Below, piece after piece: positions 10,155 through 18,387 of a stretch of DNA of 64,000 bases (positions are counted from its first letter, which is position 1; every line of letters starts with the position of its first letter). Position numbers and translations under genes: made by a program. The notes under the pieces were generated by a model, which saw only the letters and a program-made list of their open reading frames with translations, did not search any database and was not told the origin of the DNA. The stretch is from contig NZ_QUNS01000002.1 in NCBI RefSeq assembly GCF_003387615.1, positions 248,001 through 312,000 of the forward strand. The letters run 5' to 3'. The DNA comes from Tenacibaculum gallaicum (GTDB lineage Bacteria; Bacteroidota; Bacteroidia; Flavobacteriales; Flavobacteriaceae).

Positions 10155-10196
10155 AGTTGGTCAACATAAAACGCAAAAAACGGATGTTGACCAACT
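10155..10196. repeat. 13-bp perfect inverted repeat
   Basis: Arms AGTTGGTCAACAT (10155-10167) and ATGTTGACCAACT (10184-10196) are exact reverse complements around a 16-base spacer containing ACGCAAAAAACG. The outer flanks also carry GTTGAAC (10150-10156) and GTTCAAC (about 10249-10255). No T-run follows on either strand, so it is not an obvious terminator. Confidence 0.75.
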
Positions 10197-10309
10197 TTGA
10201 TTTTTTGTTGAACCTGTAACCTCTCTTTTACATAGGGTTATAGTTATTGTTCAACACAGCAACGAAAATTTAACTATTAGTTTCTTTCTTAATTAAGTTA
10301 ATTATTGCG

Positions 10310-10330
10310 TTTTGCGTTATTTACGCAAAA
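10310..10330. repeat. Palindrome TTTTGCGT-5-ACGCAAAA
   Basis: Eight-base perfect arms at 10310-10317 and 10323-10330 flank a five-base loop. A further TTGCG lies just upstream (10305-10309). It belongs to the local TGCGTTTT/AAAACGCA family. Confidence 0.65.
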
Positions 10331-10400
10331 TGAATAAAAAAGACATCCAATCTCACTATAAGCTACAATTACCTTTCTTTGGTATGGGTAGCACTCTGTG

Positions 10401-10408
10401 CAAAGGTA
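10401..10408 (-). promoter_or_regulatory. Orphan leftward promoter-like element
   Basis: On the minus strand this reads TACCTTTG followed by CAC, an excellent match to the Bacteroidetes -7 element TAnnTTTG. No TTG sits at the expected -33 spacing, and no credible gene lies downstream on the minus strand before the RHS cassette. It may be the remnant 5' end of a lost gene or the promoter of an RNA that includes the palindromes. Confidence 0.35.
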
Positions 10409-10440
10409 GTATTCTTATTAGTTCATAATACTTTTTTCGT

Positions 10441-10469
10441 TTTTTTTTGCGTTTTTAACGCAAAAAAAA
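10441..10469. repeat. Palindrome T8GCGTT-3-AACGCA8
   Basis: Thirteen-base perfect arms (10441-10453 and 10457-10469) flank a three-base TTT loop. The T-run on one side and A-run on the other make it terminator-like in either direction, but no gene ends here. Confidence 0.7.
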
Positions 10470-10533
10470 TTAAGGGTATAAAAAGTGTTGAATTATAATG
10501 TGTTGTGGTTATTGTACTGCACTTCTTAATTAA

Positions 10534-10555
10534 TTGCGTTTTATAAAAAACGCAA
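10534..10555. repeat. Palindrome TTGCGTTTT-4-AAAACGCAA
   Basis: Nine-base perfect arms (10534-10542 and 10547-10555) flank an ATAA loop. This is the third member of the same motif family within 250 bases. Confidence 0.65.
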
Positions 10556-10588
10556 AACTCATGTGAAGAATTTGACTTAAAAACAAAA

Positions 10589-10640
10589 AGAGTTGCTTAA
10601 TTACCAGAAGACTCCAATTGTCAAAGGTTTAAACAACTCT
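10589..10640. repeat. Imperfect inverted repeat AGAGTTG..CAACTCT
   Basis: AGAGTTGCTTAA (10589-10600) and TTAAACAACTCT (10629-10640) pair with one mismatch around a 28-base spacer. The role is unknown. Confidence 0.45.
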
Positions 10641-10786
10641 TAGTGGTGTAAAAATAATGATTTTCTTTTAGATTATAAGAGTGTAACCAAACTATTTGTT
10701 TCCAAAATAGTTTTTTGTGTTTTTCACTCAGTTTATTTGCATTAGAAATAAAGAATAAAAGATTAAACTTTACTTTCTTTTATTGA

Positions 10787-10804
10787 AATACGGTAATCCG
10801 TATT
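10787..10804. promoter_or_regulatory. Operator-like palindrome upstream of the Gabija-like operon
   Basis: AATACGG-TAAT-CCGTATT is an exact palindrome with 7-base arms about 140 bases before the gajA start. Its size and position suit a dimeric repressor site, but no regulator gene is adjacent. A partial copy, ATACGGTAAT, occurs near 10120-10129. Confidence 0.4.
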
Positions 10805-10923
10805 AAAAAATATTAAATTTTCATACATTTATGATATTGAAAAATTGTGAGAGAAAAAGAATTATTGAAAGTCATTAAGACCAAAGATGTCTATAAATTC
10901 TTCATTTAGATAAATGGTTCCTC

Positions 10924-10941
10924 ACTATAATTAATTATAGT
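10924..10941. promoter_or_regulatory. 18-bp perfect palindrome abutting the gajA start codon
   Basis: ACTATAATTAATTATAGT is self-complementary over all 18 bases and ends 5 bases before the ATG at 10947. It occupies the place of the ribosome-binding region and also holds a TATAAT-like core. It could be an operator or an RNA fold limiting translation; chance is possible in AT-rich DNA. Confidence 0.4.
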
Positions 10942-10946
10942 CATTT

Positions 10947-13025
10947 ATGAAAATAACAAAAATTAAGATTGAAAATTTTCGATTATTAAAGAATTTTTCT
11001 ATTGATTTAGAAGAGATAATGTCTCTTGTAATTGGTAAAAACAATACAGGAAAAACATCATTACTTACTGTAGTAAATCGTTTTTTAAATGAAAATGGTC
11101 AATTTTCTTTTGATGATTTTAATATAGGTTTTAAAAAAGAATTAAAAACTTTAATTGAAGGGGCTTTACCTCTTAAATCAGACTATAAACCTATTGGAAT
11201 AAAACTTAAACTTTTCATTGAATATAATGAGAGTGATGATTTAACTAATATCAGTAGAGTAATGATGGATTTAGACCCTGAAAGTAATAAAATTATACTT
11301 GGGTATGAATACATTTTAACATACGATAGTCTTGAAAGTATTAAAGAGAAATATTCTGAATTTCTAATAACAGAAGCTAGTAAAAAAACTGAGAATGAGA
11401 ATTATATAATAAGGGGTACATATGATTTCTTAAAAATATATCAAGCAGATTTTTTCAAATCAAATAGAAAGTCTATTGAATATAATAAAACTGAAAATCA
11501 AGAAAATGATGATGTATATATTGATTTAGATTCCGAAAAAATCTCTACAAAAGAAATAATTAATTTTAAGTTTATTAGTGCTAAAAGAAGTGTCACTAAT
11601 AACGAAAACAATAAAACCTTATCTACTCAAACATCTGAAATATATAAACAAACAGAAAAAACAGATGAACAAAATGAACAAATAGAAAAGTTTAAAGATG
11701 AATTAATATCAACAGATTATACTTTGTCTATTATTTATAGATCGTTATTTGAAGGTGTTGTTGAGAAAGTAAGGAAATTCGGAGGCATTAGAAATGATGA
11801 CTCCACAATTACCATAGAATCGTCTTTGCAACATAGAGAGTTATTGTCAGGAAATACAACGGTAATGTATAAACATAATGATACTACCCTTCCTGAATAT
11901 AATAATGGTTTAGGATATATGAATCTAATTAGCATGATTTTCGAAATCGAAATTAAGATTCAAGAATTCAAAAAAAGTAAGCTAGAAAGACCATCTGATA
12001 TTAATTTGTTTTTCATAGAAGAACCTGAAGCTCATACTCATCCTCAAATGCAATATGTTTTTATAAAAAATATAAAATCAATTCTTAATCAAGGTATTGT
12101 TCGTGAGGACGAAGATAATAGAAAATTACAAACGGTAATAACGACTCATTCTTCTCATATCGTTGCTGAAAGTAATTTTGATGATGTAAAGTATTTAAAA
12201 AAGGAAGGTGAGAATAATGTTATTTCAAAAAATCTTATAGACCTTAAAATACAATATCAAGAAGACCCAAAACAATATCAATTTTTAAAACAATACCTAA
12301 CACTAAATAGAGCTGAAATATTTTTTGCAGATAAAGCTATTCTTATTGAAGGAGATACTGAAAGAATTTTATTCCCTACTCTAATGAAAAAAATAGATTT
12401 TGAAGAAAAGAGGAGATATGAAGTTTTAGGTCAAGATGACCTAAAACTACCTTTATGTTCCCAAAATATTTCTGTTATTGAAGTTGGGGCTTATTCGCAA
12501 ATTTTTGAAAAGTTTATAGAATTTGTAGGAATTAAATCTTTAATAATAACCGATCTAGATGCTGTAGGAGCTGACTCAAAAAAGTGTAGAGTTGCTGAAG
12601 GAACAAATTACTCTAATGATGCATTAAGATTATTCTTTAACGATGCTACTTTAAATCAATTAAAATCGTTTACGATTGATAATAAAAAAGTTGTAAAGAA
12701 TGGAGAAATATGGCAATCAGATACCGATGGAAATCTTTGTGTTGTTTATCAAACAATGGAAAATGGAGTAAATGCTAGAAGCTTTGAAGATGCATTTATT
12801 CAAATAAATAGAGAGTTTATTAATGATAATAAGGAAGAATTTAAAGGATTGAAAAATAGACCGTATTTTGATATTGCTGAAAATGATTCTTACAAATTAG
12901 CAGAAGAATGTGTCAATAAAAAAACACATTTCGCTCTCGATATTTTGTTTCATACTGATGAAAATTTTACAAATTGGCAAATTCCACAGTATATAAAAGA
13001 AGGCTTATTATGGTTGAAACAGTAG
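10947..13025 (+). CDS. gajA: Gabija-like GajA: OLD-family ATPase with TOPRIM nuclease domain
   Basis: This 692-residue protein pairs an N-terminal ABC/SMC-like ATPase with a C-terminal TOPRIM nuclease. Walker A is G30-K-N-N-T-G-K36-T; the Walker B region is FFIEEPEAH with E358/E359, followed by a TTHSSH switch. The TOPRIM acidic residues are visible as E468 in ILIEGDTE and D536/D538 in IITDLDAVG. In studied Gabija systems, GajA nicks phage DNA when nucleotide levels fall during infection. The partner helicase gene overlaps its 3' end by 16 bases, as expected for a Gabija operon. The protein is longer than the best-known GajA (about 580 residues); the extra length lies mainly in the middle of the ATPase and at the C-terminus. 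The Gabija assignment rests on the class 2 OLD plus UvrD pairing, and a close relative of this pair cannot be ruled out. Confidence 0.85.
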   Translation: MKITKIKIENFRLLKNFSIDLEEIMSLVIGKNNTGKTSLLTVVNRFLNENGQFSFDDFNIGFKKELKTLIEGALPLKSDYKPIGIKLKLFIEYNESDDLTNISRVMMDLDPESNKIILGYEYILTYDSLESIKEKYSEFLITEASKKTENENYIIRGTYDFLKIYQADFFKSNRKSIEYNKTENQENDDVYIDLDSEKISTKEIINFKFISAKRSVTNNENNKTLSTQTSEIYKQTEKTDEQNEQIEKFKDELISTDYTLSIIYRSLFEGVVEKVRKFGGIRNDDSTITIESSLQHRELLSGNTTVMYKHNDTTLPEYNNGLGYMNLISMIFEIEIKIQEFKKSKLERPSDINLFFIEEPEAHTHPQMQYVFIKNIKSILNQGIVREDEDNRKLQTVITTHSSHIVAESNFDDVKYLKKEGENNVISKNLIDLKIQYQEDPKQYQFLKQYLTLNRAEIFFADKAILIEGDTERILFPTLMKKIDFEEKRRYEVLGQDDLKLPLCSQNISVIEVGAYSQIFEKFIEFVGIKSLIITDLDAVGADSKKCRVAEGTNYSNDALRLFFNDATLNQLKSFTIDNKKVVKNGEIWQSDTDGNLCVVYQTMENGVNARSFEDAFIQINREFINDNKEEFKGLKNRPYFDIAENDSYKLAEECVNKKTHFALDILFHTDENFTNWQIPQYIKEGLLWLKQ

Positions 13026-14920
13026 AAGAAAACACTCAAGAATTGGATGAGTTTCAACAAATATTGAGACACATTGAAAATAAAGATAATTTTTTATTAA
13101 GTGGAGGAGCAGGAAGTGGTAAAACATTTACACTTGTTCAAGTTATAAAAAAAGTAATTGAAGAATATCCAACTTCAAAAGTTGCTTGTATGACTTATAC
13201 TAATGCAGCTGTAAAGGAAATAGAGGAAAGAGTAAATCATAAAAACCTAAATGTTACTACTATTCACGACTTTTTATGGGATAACATTAAACATTTTCAA
13301 AAAGAACTCAAAAAAGGTCTGGTTGATTTAGCAAATGATGATGAAATAACAAGGATTAAAATTTCAGATACAGAAGTTCCTACAGATTATTTTAAAGACC
13401 TTGAAAAAGGAATACAATACAAAGAATATTTAAGATTAGTAGAAGGGATTATATCTCACGATGAATTATTGATCTTAGCGAATCATATGTTTAAAACATA
13501 TCCAAAACTTAGTGATATACTTAAGGATAAATTTAAGTTCATTTTCGTAGATGAGTACCAAGATACTAATGAATTAGTAATAAAGATATTTTTAGAGTAC
13601 TTTAAATTAAGTAATAAAAGTAATGTTGTTGGTTTTTTTGGGGATTCTATGCAATCAATTTATGATGATGGTATTGGAGGTTTAGATGGTTATAAAGGGG
13701 AAGAAGAAGGAAGGGTAAAAGAAGTGAAAAAGGAACAAAACAGAAGGAATCCTAAATTAATAATTGATTTAGCAAATAGACTGAGAACAGATGGTTTAGA
13801 ACAAACAGAATCTAATGATAAAAATGCACCAAATATAGATGAAAAAGGTGTCTTAAAGACAGGAGATATTCAATTTTTATATTCTGACAATGAAAATATC
13901 TATAAAGTAAAGGGATATCTTGGTTGGGATTTTAATGATTCGAAAAACACTAAAGAACTTAATTTAACTCATAATCTAATTGCGGATAAAGCTGGAATTA
14001 GAAATTTAATGAATATCTATAATAACGATGGTATTTTAAAATATAAAAATAAAGTTCGGAAATACATAAAAGATAATGGAATAGATCAAGATTTCTCAGC
14101 TATGACATTTGGGGAAGTTTCAGATTTTTTAGAAGGTGTTAACCCTACAAATAGCATGCAACAATTTATCAATGATAATCCAGAACTGTATAATGTTGCT
14201 AGAAATCAAAATTGGGAAGTTTTTTCAAAAATATATGTAGATAAAGATCAATTACTTGATGATAAGAAACAAAGTGAAGATGATGAAAATAAAAAAGGCT
14301 CAAAAAGAGATGCTTTAATTAAACATTTATATAAAATAGAAACTAATATTTTTCTCTATTCAAACAAACGGTATAATGAATTTTTAAGAGCTACAGATTA
14401 TAGATTTAGTATCAAAAGAATAGAAGATAAAAGAACATTAAAAGCAAGTATTGAATCATTAATTAATGTTGAAGAGAAAACTATTGAAGAAGTAATAAAT
14501 GAAGCTAATGAAAATGGTATTTGTTTAATTGATGATAAATTAGAAAGATTTATGGTTGATAAAGAGTATTTATTTAACAGGGTTAAGGAAGTGAAATATA
14601 AGGAGTTTCAAAAGTTATTTATTTACTTGGAAGGTTTGACTCCATTCTCAACTCAACATAAAACTAAAGGAGCAGAATTTGATAATGTATTGGTGATTTT
14701 AGACAACGGAGGCTGGAACAAATATAATTTTAAAAACCTCTTTTTAGGTTCAGGAACAGAGTCAGTATTAAAAAGAACACAAAAACTATTTTATGTCTGC
14801 TGTACAAGGTCTAAAGAAAAATTAGCAATCTATTTCAATTCCCCTAGTAATGCTGTAATTGATAAAGCTAAAGAATGGTTTGGGACAGAAAATGTAATTG
14901 ATTTAGATTCTGTTAGCTGA
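13010..14920 (+). CDS. gajB: Gabija-like GajB: UvrD/Rep-type superfamily 1 helicase
   Basis: The start chosen is the ATG at 13010, giving 636 residues; an in-frame codon at 12974 lies deep within gajA. An AAGAAGG-like ribosome site lies in the gajA 3' end. The SF1 motifs are clear: Walker A G32-GAGSGKT39, motif Ia TYTNAAVKEIEERV, motif II D181-E-Y-Q-D185, motif III GDSMQSIYD, motif IV-like EQNRRNP, motif V STQHKTKGAEFDNVLV, and motif VI FYVCCTRSKEKL. GajB acts with GajA as the second subunit of the anti-phage complex. The length exceeds that of the well-studied GajB (about 500 residues). An insertion with acidic/lysine-rich sequence lies at about residues 260-500. The 16-base overlap with gajA suggests translational coupling. 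Confidence 0.85.
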   Translation: MVETVEENTQELDEFQQILRHIENKDNFLLSGGAGSGKTFTLVQVIKKVIEEYPTSKVACMTYTNAAVKEIEERVNHKNLNVTTIHDFLWDNIKHFQKELKKGLVDLANDDEITRIKISDTEVPTDYFKDLEKGIQYKEYLRLVEGIISHDELLILANHMFKTYPKLSDILKDKFKFIFVDEYQDTNELVIKIFLEYFKLSNKSNVVGFFGDSMQSIYDDGIGGLDGYKGEEEGRVKEVKKEQNRRNPKLIIDLANRLRTDGLEQTESNDKNAPNIDEKGVLKTGDIQFLYSDNENIYKVKGYLGWDFNDSKNTKELNLTHNLIADKAGIRNLMNIYNNDGILKYKNKVRKYIKDNGIDQDFSAMTFGEVSDFLEGVNPTNSMQQFINDNPELYNVARNQNWEVFSKIYVDKDQLLDDKKQSEDDENKKGSKRDALIKHLYKIETNIFLYSNKRYNEFLRATDYRFSIKRIEDKRTLKASIESLINVEEKTIEEVINEANENGICLIDDKLERFMVDKEYLFNRVKEVKYKEFQKLFIYLEGLTPFSTQHKTKGAEFDNVLVILDNGGWNKYNFKNLFLGSGTESVLKRTQKLFYVCCTRSKEKLAIYFNSPSNAVIDKAKEWFGTENVIDLDSVS

Positions 14921-15012
14921 GATTAGAAAAAAGAACAAAGAAAAGACTCATTTAAAGGTCTAGAAAAACAGTTTGTTGTGCCTGACTTTTAAGAGAGTGA
15001 AAATTTATAAGT

Positions 15013-15618
15013 ATGAATAGAAAAAAGAGTAATAACAGCTTTTTACTAGCATTAGTAATTGTAGTAGTAATTATAATTTATGTAGCCTCTTTAGGTCAAG
15101 TAGATGTTACTTTAGAGAAAAGTAATAAACAAAGTGATGAAGAAAAAAATAGTTTAAGTAAACTACAAGCGAGGCATAAAAAGCTTAAAGAATTGATACA
15201 AAGGAAAGAGGAGTTGAATATAAAATTAAACAAGAAGTTTAAGCGAATTTATTTTGGTGTTCGTTTTGTTTTAGCATCTTTATTTGTTGGATATAATCTA
15301 TCGCTCTATTTCTTATTTAAAATAACAAAACTTGGTGATTTGCTGAACTGGAATCAATTTGCGTTAATAATTATGGCTTTGTTTTCTTTTATAGCTTTCG
15401 GTACTCTTGCTAATGTTAAAGAATTTGTTCAAAATATAAAAATGAGATTAGAGTTAAGAACTTACGATAAGTATAAAAATATTACTGAGCAGATAGAAAA
15501 CCATAAAGGAGAGGCTATTAAGATTACAGCTTCCATTGCTGAGACAGAATTAAAAATATCGAAACAAACGGTTGTTGAGGATGTTGTTTTAATAGAAAGT
15601 AAGGAAGAGATAGTTTAA
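15013..15618 (+). CDS. Unrecognised coiled-coil membrane protein between two defence systems
   Basis: This 201-residue protein belongs to no family I recognise. It has a transmembrane segment at about residues 10-27, a charged coiled coil at about 38-78 (KLQARHKKLKELIQRKEEL), two more membrane segments at about 80-102 and 113-132, and a second coil at about 135-185. It lies 92 bases after gajB and 124 bases before the ptuA-like gene, on the same strand as both, so it may belong to either operon. Three-helix membrane proteins often serve as membrane effectors in abortive-infection systems; applying that here is inference from context only. No enzymatic motif is visible. Confidence 0.7.
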   Translation: MNRKKSNNSFLLALVIVVVIIIYVASLGQVDVTLEKSNKQSDEEKNSLSKLQARHKKLKELIQRKEELNIKLNKKFKRIYFGVRFVLASLFVGYNLSLYFLFKITKLGDLLNWNQFALIIMALFSFIAFGTLANVKEFVQNIKMRLELRTYDKYKNITEQIENHKGEAIKITASIAETELKISKQTVVEDVVLIESKEEIV

Positions 15619-15742
15619 TGTAAATTTATACGTTATGAGTGGTTTTAAGTTAATAGGTATTAGAGTCTGCTAAAAGTGCAATTGGATTATAACTAGCAAA
15701 TAAAGATGGTTAAACATTAAAAGAAATAAGGAAAGTAAAAAA

Positions 15743-17488
15743 ATGGCAATTACAGATATACACAATGAGCTTTTAGAGTTGTTAGATAAAGCTTCTATAG
15801 AGAACCCAGATATAGTATTTCGTTTAAGAAAAACAAACAGATCTAATAGACTAGAAGAAGGTTATTGGTTTTTAGGAAATACAGAATATCTTTCTGTAGG
15901 TTTTTGGAAAGGTTCCGATTGGAAAAGAAAAGTGCCTAATATAAGTTTTATGGTAGATTATCATGGAGCTTGTTGGTTACATTTTTCTGTATCAGATGAT
16001 AGAGAAAAATTTGATTTTATATTAGATAAAGTGTTTCCTAGTTTAGGAGTTGAAATGAGAGAAAAAGACTTTTTACTTAAGTCAAGCAAGCATACTTTTG
16101 AATTTAAGAGTAGAGGGCTTAAGGATTGCCTCTCAGAGTTTCTAACTAAATATTGGTCTAAAATTGATTCATTAATTCGTGAAGAAAAGAGTAATAATGA
16201 AGATTTTGGAATAGGAATAATTCCAAAAGAGGAGTTTATACAAGACCTAAGTAAAGTAAAAGGTTATAAATATAAAATAGAACATTACGAACGAGAGTTA
16301 GATTCTATTCGGAAATTGAAAATTAAAAGTTTTGAAATAGGGAATTACGGACCGATAAAATCGTTGAAATTAGATAATATTCCTATAAATAGCCAATGGA
16401 TTTTTTTAACAGGAGAGAATGGAGTGGGAAAAAGTAGTGTTTTAAAAGCTCTGGCAAGAACTATAGGGTTTAGTAAAGTATCAGAGAAAGAATCAGTAGA
16501 TGTAGGTTCTTTTGAGTGTAAAATAGACACACATTTATCTAACAATGTAACAGGATTTAATCAGTTTTTTAAGAGGAAAGGTAATAACCAAACGAAAAAA
16601 AGAAAAACACTCTTTTTAGGCTTTGCTGCTTATGGCGCAATGAGATTGAATCCGATTCATAATAATTTAAGTGAAAACCAACTACAAGAAGCTAGAGGTA
16701 AAAATGGACATTCAAGTACGTTATTTAATAATAATGCTTACTTACTCGATTTAGAAACTCAGTATAAAGAGTGGTTTCAATCTCCTAACAATGAGGAATT
16801 TACTAAAAGGTCCTATGCTATCAAAGAGTTTTTGGAAGAATTGTTATTGAATGTAGGAAAAGTAGAATTTGGATTTAATGATGAAGGTCCTTTTACAGAA
16901 GTACAAGAAATTGATGAACATCAAGATCTTTTAGAACCAGTTCCTATAGAAAAATTATCTTCAGGGTATATGAGTATTTTTGCTATGATGAGTGATTTAT
17001 TAGTAAGGTTGTATCGTCAACAACCCAAAGTAGATGACCCAGGAGAATTAAGAGGACTTGTTTTTATTGATGAAATAGACATACATCTGCATCCTAAGTT
17101 TCAAAAACATTTAGTAGAGCAATTAACAAAAGCTTTTCCTAAAGTGCAATTTATTGCTTCAACACATAGTCCAATTCCTTTATTAGGGGCTCCAAAGAGT
17201 AGTGTTGTTTGTGTTGTAAAAAGGGATAAGAAAAAAGGAACTTATTTAGTAAGAGTTGACGATAAAATATATTTAGAAGAACTTTTACCTAATACTATTT
17301 TGACGTCCCCCATTTTCGGTATGGACAATATTTCTAATGAAAGTAGAGATAAAGGAACTTTTGTTAGAACTGAAGAATCTTTTGAAGAATTAGAGTTTAA
17401 TGATAGGCTTAAGAATAAGATTATGGCATTTTTAGATGATGCAAAAGAAAAAGAATTAATAGAAAGGTTTAAAAATAAACGCAAATGA
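15743..17488 (+). CDS. ptuA: Septu-like PtuA: AAA/ABC-type ATPase with extra N-terminal domain
   Basis: This 581-residue protein has two parts. Residues 1-190 form a domain I do not recognise, with an alpha/beta pattern and motifs such as GYWFLGNTEYLSVGFW and MVDYHGACWLHFSVSDD. From about residue 194 (KIKSFEIGNYGPIKSLKL) it is an AAA_21/SMC-like ATPase: Walker A G224-ENGVGK230-S, an ABC signature-like LSSGYMS, and Walker B GLVFIDEID with D443/E444 followed by a HLHP H-loop and an STHSP switch. Its ATG is followed 1.7 kb later by a 4-base ATGA overlap with the HNH gene, the PtuA-PtuB arrangement of Septu. In known Septu systems PtuA assembles with PtuB and controls its nuclease. The N-terminal domain could be a sensor that distinguishes this variant. 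Confidence 0.82.
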   Translation: MAITDIHNELLELLDKASIENPDIVFRLRKTNRSNRLEEGYWFLGNTEYLSVGFWKGSDWKRKVPNISFMVDYHGACWLHFSVSDDREKFDFILDKVFPSLGVEMREKDFLLKSSKHTFEFKSRGLKDCLSEFLTKYWSKIDSLIREEKSNNEDFGIGIIPKEEFIQDLSKVKGYKYKIEHYERELDSIRKLKIKSFEIGNYGPIKSLKLDNIPINSQWIFLTGENGVGKSSVLKALARTIGFSKVSEKESVDVGSFECKIDTHLSNNVTGFNQFFKRKGNNQTKKRKTLFLGFAAYGAMRLNPIHNNLSENQLQEARGKNGHSSTLFNNNAYLLDLETQYKEWFQSPNNEEFTKRSYAIKEFLEELLLNVGKVEFGFNDEGPFTEVQEIDEHQDLLEPVPIEKLSSGYMSIFAMMSDLLVRLYRQQPKVDDPGELRGLVFIDEIDIHLHPKFQKHLVEQLTKAFPKVQFIASTHSPIPLLGAPKSSVVCVVKRDKKKGTYLVRVDDKIYLEELLPNTILTSPIFGMDNISNESRDKGTFVRTEESFEELEFNDRLKNKIMAFLDDAKEKELIERFKNKRK

Positions 17489-18387
17489 GATTTGTAATTA
17501 AGCCTAATAGTCATAAAACAGCAAAGTTGTCTAGTGATGAAACTAAAGAAGCTCTGTTAGATATAGCTAAGAATATAGCTAAGGATAATATTTCAGATAG
17601 CATTTATAGGGAACCATATGGAGATCCAGATGAGAATAGATCTAAAGTAGAGGATCAATTAGCTATTAGTTATCATAATAAATGTGCTTATTGTGAAAGA
17701 TTAGCCAAGGCAGATATTGAACATTATCGACCAAAGAAAAAAGTGAGTGAGGATGAAACACATAATGGATATTATTGGTTGTGCTACGAATGGACTAATC
17801 TATTACCTTCTTGCGTTAAATGTAACAGAGATGGAGGGAAACACAATAAGTTTCCAATAATTGGTAATAGGGTAATTGTACCAAGTTTTTTAGCAAATGG
17901 AGAGCTAAATCTTTCGCATCAATTAGCTCAAAACAATCCATTGTTAGCTGAAGCACCATATCTCTTAAATCCTGAAATAGATAACCCTGAATTATTTTTT
18001 GATTTTTTTAATGATCCTTTAGGAAATGGAATTAGAATAAGAGGAATTGATAATCAAGATAGAGGTAAGAACACAATCAAGATTTGTAAACTTAATCGTC
18101 AGGAATTAAGATTAGAAAGAGTTGAAAATGTAATTAATCCTTTTAAACAAGCAATTGAAAGTGCTTTTGTGATGCTGGCTGATGGAACGCTTAGTAGTGA
18201 CCAACTTAATAGCCAGATAATTTTTCAATTACGACAATTGAAAAGTAATGCGAATAATGAGAAAAGTACACATACTTTATTAAGAAAATATATTGTAAAA
18301 AATTCACAAAATTTTTCAGCTATAATGATTCCTTATCTAACTAATAATATTCAAAATATAGTTCTAGCCGTATTTAATTCCATTTAA
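17485..18387 (+). CDS. ptuB: Septu-like PtuB: HNH nuclease of the TIGR02646 type
   Basis: This 300-residue HNH endonuclease has C67-AY-C70, the active-site block E79-H80-Y81-R82-P83, and the second zinc pair C110-VK-C113 followed by N114. This pattern defines the retron/Septu-associated HNH family. The start overlaps the ATPase stop by 4 bases (ATGA), indicating coupled translation. In Septu, PtuB cuts nucleic acid under control of the PtuA ATPase. No reverse transcriptase gene or msr/msd-like RNA is visible nearby, so this is a stand-alone type rather than a PtuAB-containing retron. It is the last gene before the tmRNA locus and has no obvious terminator of its own on the plus strand. Confidence 0.85.
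   Translation: MRFVIKPNSHKTAKLSSDETKEALLDIAKNIAKDNISDSIYREPYGDPDENRSKVEDQLAISYHNKCAYCERLAKADIEHYRPKKKVSEDETHNGYYWLCYEWTNLLPSCVKCNRDGGKHNKFPIIGNRVIVPSFLANGELNLSHQLAQNNPLLAEAPYLLNPEIDNPELFFDFFNDPLGNGIRIRGIDNQDRGKNTIKICKLNRQELRLERVENVINPFKQAIESAFVMLADGTLSSDQLNSQIIFQLRQLKSNANNEKSTHTLLRKYIVKNSQNFSAIMIPYLTNNIQNIVLAVFNSI

Larger units (their letters stand above)
9906..10946. other. Gene-free stretch rich in inverted repeats
   Basis: About 1 kb without a credible open reading frame separates the RHS cassette from the Gabija-like operon. It contains at least four inverted repeats between 10155 and 10555, three of them built on TTGCGTTTT/AAAACGCAA, plus an imperfect one at 10589-10640, a palindrome at 10787-10804 and another abutting the next gene at 10924-10941. 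A promoter-like TACCTTTG faces left at 10401-10408. The stretch may be a recombination junction, the scar of a lost element, or a structured RNA; the sequence alone does not decide. Confidence 0.6.

Noticed and set aside
10149..10260. GTTGAAC/GTTCAAC motifs resembling attC core sites of integrons
   Set aside because: They fit GTTRRRY/RYYYAAC individually, but order and spacing do not match an attC, there is no cassette array and no integron integrase.
12974..13009. Upstream in-frame extension of the GajB-like gene
   Set aside because: It lies entirely inside gajA and adds residues outside the helicase family; the ATG at 13010 has a better ribosome site.
15743..18387. Retron carrying PtuAB effectors
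   Set aside because: No reverse transcriptase gene and no recognisable msr/msd RNA upstream of the ATPase gene.
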